Shown here: positions 61,662 through 64,000 of the stretch, one piece after another | Layout: the number at the start of each line of letters is the position of its first letter | Position numbering within the stretch: the stretch's first letter is position 1 | Assembly (NCBI GenBank): GCA_965221145.1 | Contig: OZ244877.1 | Span: 3,906,001-3,970,000, forward strand | Source of the DNA: Bin5 sp965221145 | Lineage (GTDB): Bacteria; Chloroflexota; Anaerolineae; Caldilineales; Caldilineaceae | Length of the DNA stretch: 64,000 nucleotides | Direction: 5' to 3' | The notes under the pieces: model-generated | What the model saw: only the letters and a program-made list of their open reading frames with translations | Databases searched by the model: none | Told to the model about the DNA's origin: nothing | Translations under genes and position numbers: made by a program

Positions 61662-64000
61662 TCCATTCATCTACGCAAGGCGCCCCGCGCTCTGCGGCTC
61701 TGCCGGTCGCTGACATGTCAGGGCACGCGCTTGTCGCGGCGGAGGACGATGCAGGCGGGACAGACGCCCACGCGCCCTTCGCCTACTTCCATGAAGGGCG
61801 CGTAATCACTCTGATCCTGTTGGGCGCTATCTATCTCATCCTGGCGCTCTCACTCAGTGGCGCGGGCTGGACCGGCGCGATGGACATGGGGATGCTCATA
61901 TTTGTCGTCGTGGGCGCGCTGGCCATGGGCGCGCTGATGGCATTCAGCCGCTTTGACAGCTTCTTCATGCTCTCCCACAGCTTTGCGACCGGGTTGGCTT
62001 GGGTCTTCTATCTGATGACCTTCCTCGTGGGCGAAGAGGAGCGGGTGCAGGCCTTCATCGAGAAGGGAATTCCCACTCTGCAGGCCAGGGCCTACTTCCT
62101 TCTGGAGCGCTGGCTGGAATGGATCGAAGCCGCCATCAACCAACAGGCCAGCAACGACAACGTCGTCTTCATCTTTGAGATCGGCTTTCTCGTCTGGTGG
62201 CTCACCTATCTGGGCGTCTGGTCTGTCTTTCGGCACGGCCATGTCTGGCGCGGGGTGCTGATGGCCGGCATTGCGCTCCTGGTGAATACCCATTACGCGC
62301 CCACATCGGTGATGGGGCTTCTGGTCGCCTACTGCATCGTCGCGCTTCTGCTCCTGGCCTGGACGACTCTCATCGATCATCGCCAACGCTGGCGCGCCTT
62401 GCACATCTATTTCAGCGAGGACATCAACTTCGACTTTATGCGCTCCGGCTTCATGTACACGATGGCTGTGATCGCTCTGGCGTTCATCGCACCAAACATG
62501 GGGCGCAATCTCCTCTTCTATGACATGCTACAGCCGGTCAACCAGCGCTGGGAACTGGCTTTGCAGGAGTGGAACCGCCTCTATCAGGGGTTGAACCGGC
62601 AGAGCCGGGCCGTGCAGACCGGCTTTGGCCGCACGTTGACGCTGGGCGGTGAACGCAGCGTCAGTGATCGCCTGATCATGGAGGTGACAGCGCCGACAGG
62701 GCGCTACTGGCGGGCGGTTGCCTTCGACCGCTTCACGGGCCGACAGTGGATCAATACCTCTGAGGAGGAGATCAACTACAGGGCGGACGAGCCAATCCCG
62801 GTGACGTTGTGGGCCGCGCGCGCGCCTGTCACCCAGTCCATCACCATCCACACACCGACCGGGAATGTCCTCCTCGCCATGCCGGATGTTGTGCAGGCCA
62901 GTATCCCACTGGCGACGCTTCAACAGTCGTTGACCAGCGCTGGCCCCGCAAAATCGGCGACAAACCAGGGGCAGGAAAACAACGAACTGACATGGGCGCG
63001 CTCCAGAGTCATGCTGGAGGAGGGCAACCGCTACGAGGTGATCAGCAACCATACCGTTGTAACGGTGCGTGAGCTGCAGGAGTTGAATATAGTCGATTAT
63101 TCGGCGCAGAATCTTGGCCGCTACCTTCAACTCCCCAACAGTTTCTCACCCCGGGTCGCGGAGTTGGCTGATCAGGTGATGGCCGCTGCGCCCACGACCT
63201 ACGGCAAGGTCAAGGCGCTGGAGCAGTTCCTGCGCACGTTCGCCTACGACGAAAGCATCTCGGCGCCGGCTTCGGATGTAGACCCGCTGGAGTATTTCCT
63301 GTTCGACATCCAGCGCGGCTATTGCGACTACTACGCCTCGGCAATGGTGACGATGCTGCGCAGTCAGGGAATCCCCGCGCGCACGGCCAGCGGCTATGCC
63401 GAAGGAGATTTTGACCCGGAGACCGACACATATCGGATCACGGAACAGGACGCCCATACCTGGGTGGAGGTCTATTTCCCGCAATACGGCTGGCTCGAGT
63501 TTGAGCCGACCGCCGGCGAGAGCATTCTGGATCGCCCGTCGGGGGCTGAACTCCAGGACAGCGGCATGATCCCCGGTATGGACGAGGGCATGCCGGAGGA
63601 TGAGGAATTTCTAATGGATGATGGGTTGGGTCTCGAAGAAGAGTTTCCCCAGGACATCGCCGGGCCGGTCACGGGCATCGGCGGCCTCCCCGCCCGCTCC
63701 CCGCTGGTCGGAACCAGCGTCGCCGTACTCGTCCTGACCATGATCGCAGGCGTATGGCTTATGCGCCGACGTATGTATCAGGGACCCGAGGCCTTCATGC
63801 AAGCGCCGCAGGTCTACTATGAACGACTGCTTAACTGGACTGCGCGGCTGAAGATGCTCCTGCGGCCGGGGTTGACGCCCTATGAACGGGAGGCGCTTCT
63901 GGCTGAGCAACTGCCCCAGGCCAGCCCGTTCATTGAGCGCATCACCGAAATCTACGTCCAGTTCCGCTATGCCCGCCGCCCGGAGCGTGTTGCGGACGAA
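61631..64000 (+). CDS. Transglutaminase-like (TgpA-type) membrane protein, partial at window end
   Basis: The frame is open from 61631 to the window edge (790 codons visible). Residues about 10-40 are encoded partly by a palindrome. Several membrane helices follow (VITLILLGAIYLILAL, LIFVVVGALAMGALM, SFATGLAWVFYLMTFL, VVFIFEIGFLVWWLTYLG). The transglutaminase core has Cys565 in GYCDYYASAM and His609 in DAHTWVEVYF. The usual third-residue site reads WLEFEPTAG, with Glu where Asp is often found. A late membrane helix (VAVLVLTMIAGVWLM) and the start of a C-terminal domain complete what is visible. The family often sits with MoxR/DUF58/vWA genes. The start might instead be a later Met at 61715 or nearby. 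Confidence 0.85.
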   Translation, partial: MADTNTKNLQIHSSTQGAPRSAALPVADMSGHALVAAEDDAGGTDAHAPFAYFHEGRVITLILLGAIYLILALSLSGAGWTGAMDMGMLIFVVVGALAMGALMAFSRFDSFFMLSHSFATGLAWVFYLMTFLVGEEERVQAFIEKGIPTLQARAYFLLERWLEWIEAAINQQASNDNVVFIFEIGFLVWWLTYLGVWSVFRHGHVWRGVLMAGIALLVNTHYAPTSVMGLLVAYCIVALLLLAWTTLIDHRQRWRALHIYFSEDINFDFMRSGFMYTMAVIALAFIAPNMGRNLLFYDMLQPVNQRWELALQEWNRLYQGLNRQSRAVQTGFGRTLTLGGERSVSDRLIMEVTAPTGRYWRAVAFDRFTGRQWINTSEEEINYRADEPIPVTLWAARAPVTQSITIHTPTGNVLLAMPDVVQASIPLATLQQSLTSAGPAKSATNQGQENNELTWARSRVMLEEGNRYEVISNHTVVTVRELQELNIVDYSAQNLGRYLQLPNSFSPRVAELADQVMAAAPTTYGKVKALEQFLRTFAYDESISAPASDVDPLEYFLFDIQRGYCDYYASAMVTMLRSQGIPARTASGYAEGDFDPETDTYRITEQDAHTWVEVYFPQYGWLEFEPTAGESILDRPSGAELQDSGMIPGMDEGMPEDEEFLMDDGLGLEEEFPQDIAGPVTGIGGLPARSPLVGTSVAVLVLTMIAGVWLMRRRMYQGPEAFMQAPQVYYERLLNWTARLKMLLRPGLTPYEREALLAEQLPQASPFIERITEIYVQFRYARRPERVADE

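Noticed and set aside
1..64000. tRNA or rRNA genes
   Set aside because: Reading both strands I did not find T-arm or conserved rRNA segments. A tRNAscan/Infernal run would be decisive.

Overview
The window is GC-rich chromosomal DNA most consistent with an uncultured Chloroflexota bacterium (Anaerolineae/Caldilineales-like). The pointers are: lipobox and signal-peptide proteins with no outer-membrane machinery, Thr-Pro linkers between PA14 domains, ThyX instead of ThyA, a DUF1385 protein, a Tubulin_2 plus vWA operon, phytanoyl-CoA dioxygenase, and rhs genes ending in varied C-termini. This is inferred from gene content; no rRNA or tRNA gene was seen.

Layout. 1-3.9 kb is ordinary: signal peptidase I, an AI-2E transporter fused to a HAD phosphatase, and a PhyH dioxygenase. 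4.0-23.4 kb is a minus-strand polymorphic-toxin locus: one full-length secreted SpvB/Rhs protein of 1986 aa, three truncated or chimeric rhs copies sharing the core but carrying different C-terminal tips, small lipoprotein or membrane genes after each tip (candidate immunity genes), an IS, and an upstream triple-PA14 surface protein. 23.4-29.1 kb holds an AAA/DUF4143 ATPase with three 23-bp-phased repeats at its start, and a nested transposon (IS630 inside a decayed IS701-like element). 29.1-32.3 kb is cysD-cysNC for sulfate activation. 32.5-44.9 kb is a plus-strand cluster: tandem DsbA lipoprotein, vWA membrane protein, Tubulin_2/FtsZ-like GTPase, and a large membrane protein that looks like a diverged tubulin paralogue. 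A convergent DUF1385 gene follows. 46.7-52.5 kb is a branched-chain amino-acid-type ABC locus in decay: nonsense plus frameshift in livH, frameshift in livG, IS1 in livF. 52.6-54.3 kb is a translationally coupled FRG-TPR/PIN pair. Then come thyX with an in-frame LAGLIDADG insert, a nucleotide-sugar dehydrogenase, an IS630 remnant, a small conserved protein, a 713-aa secreted protein, and a transglutaminase membrane protein that runs off the end.

The most unusual layer is repetitive. A ~60-bp palindromic element (arms TTTGAAGATTTTTT / AAAAAATCTTCAAA) occurs about 14 times between 31.2 and 61.7 kb. It sits inside coding sequences in frame, supplies start codons, supplies stop codons (once to two convergent genes), and forms part of a signal peptide. 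A second GC-rich ~46-bp palindrome also sits inside coding regions. Several miniature inverted-repeat elements with visible target duplications are present, one nested inside a copy of the 60-bp palindrome with an 8-bp duplication. The chromosome is evidently being reshaped by small palindromes and IS elements, with genes tolerating or using them.
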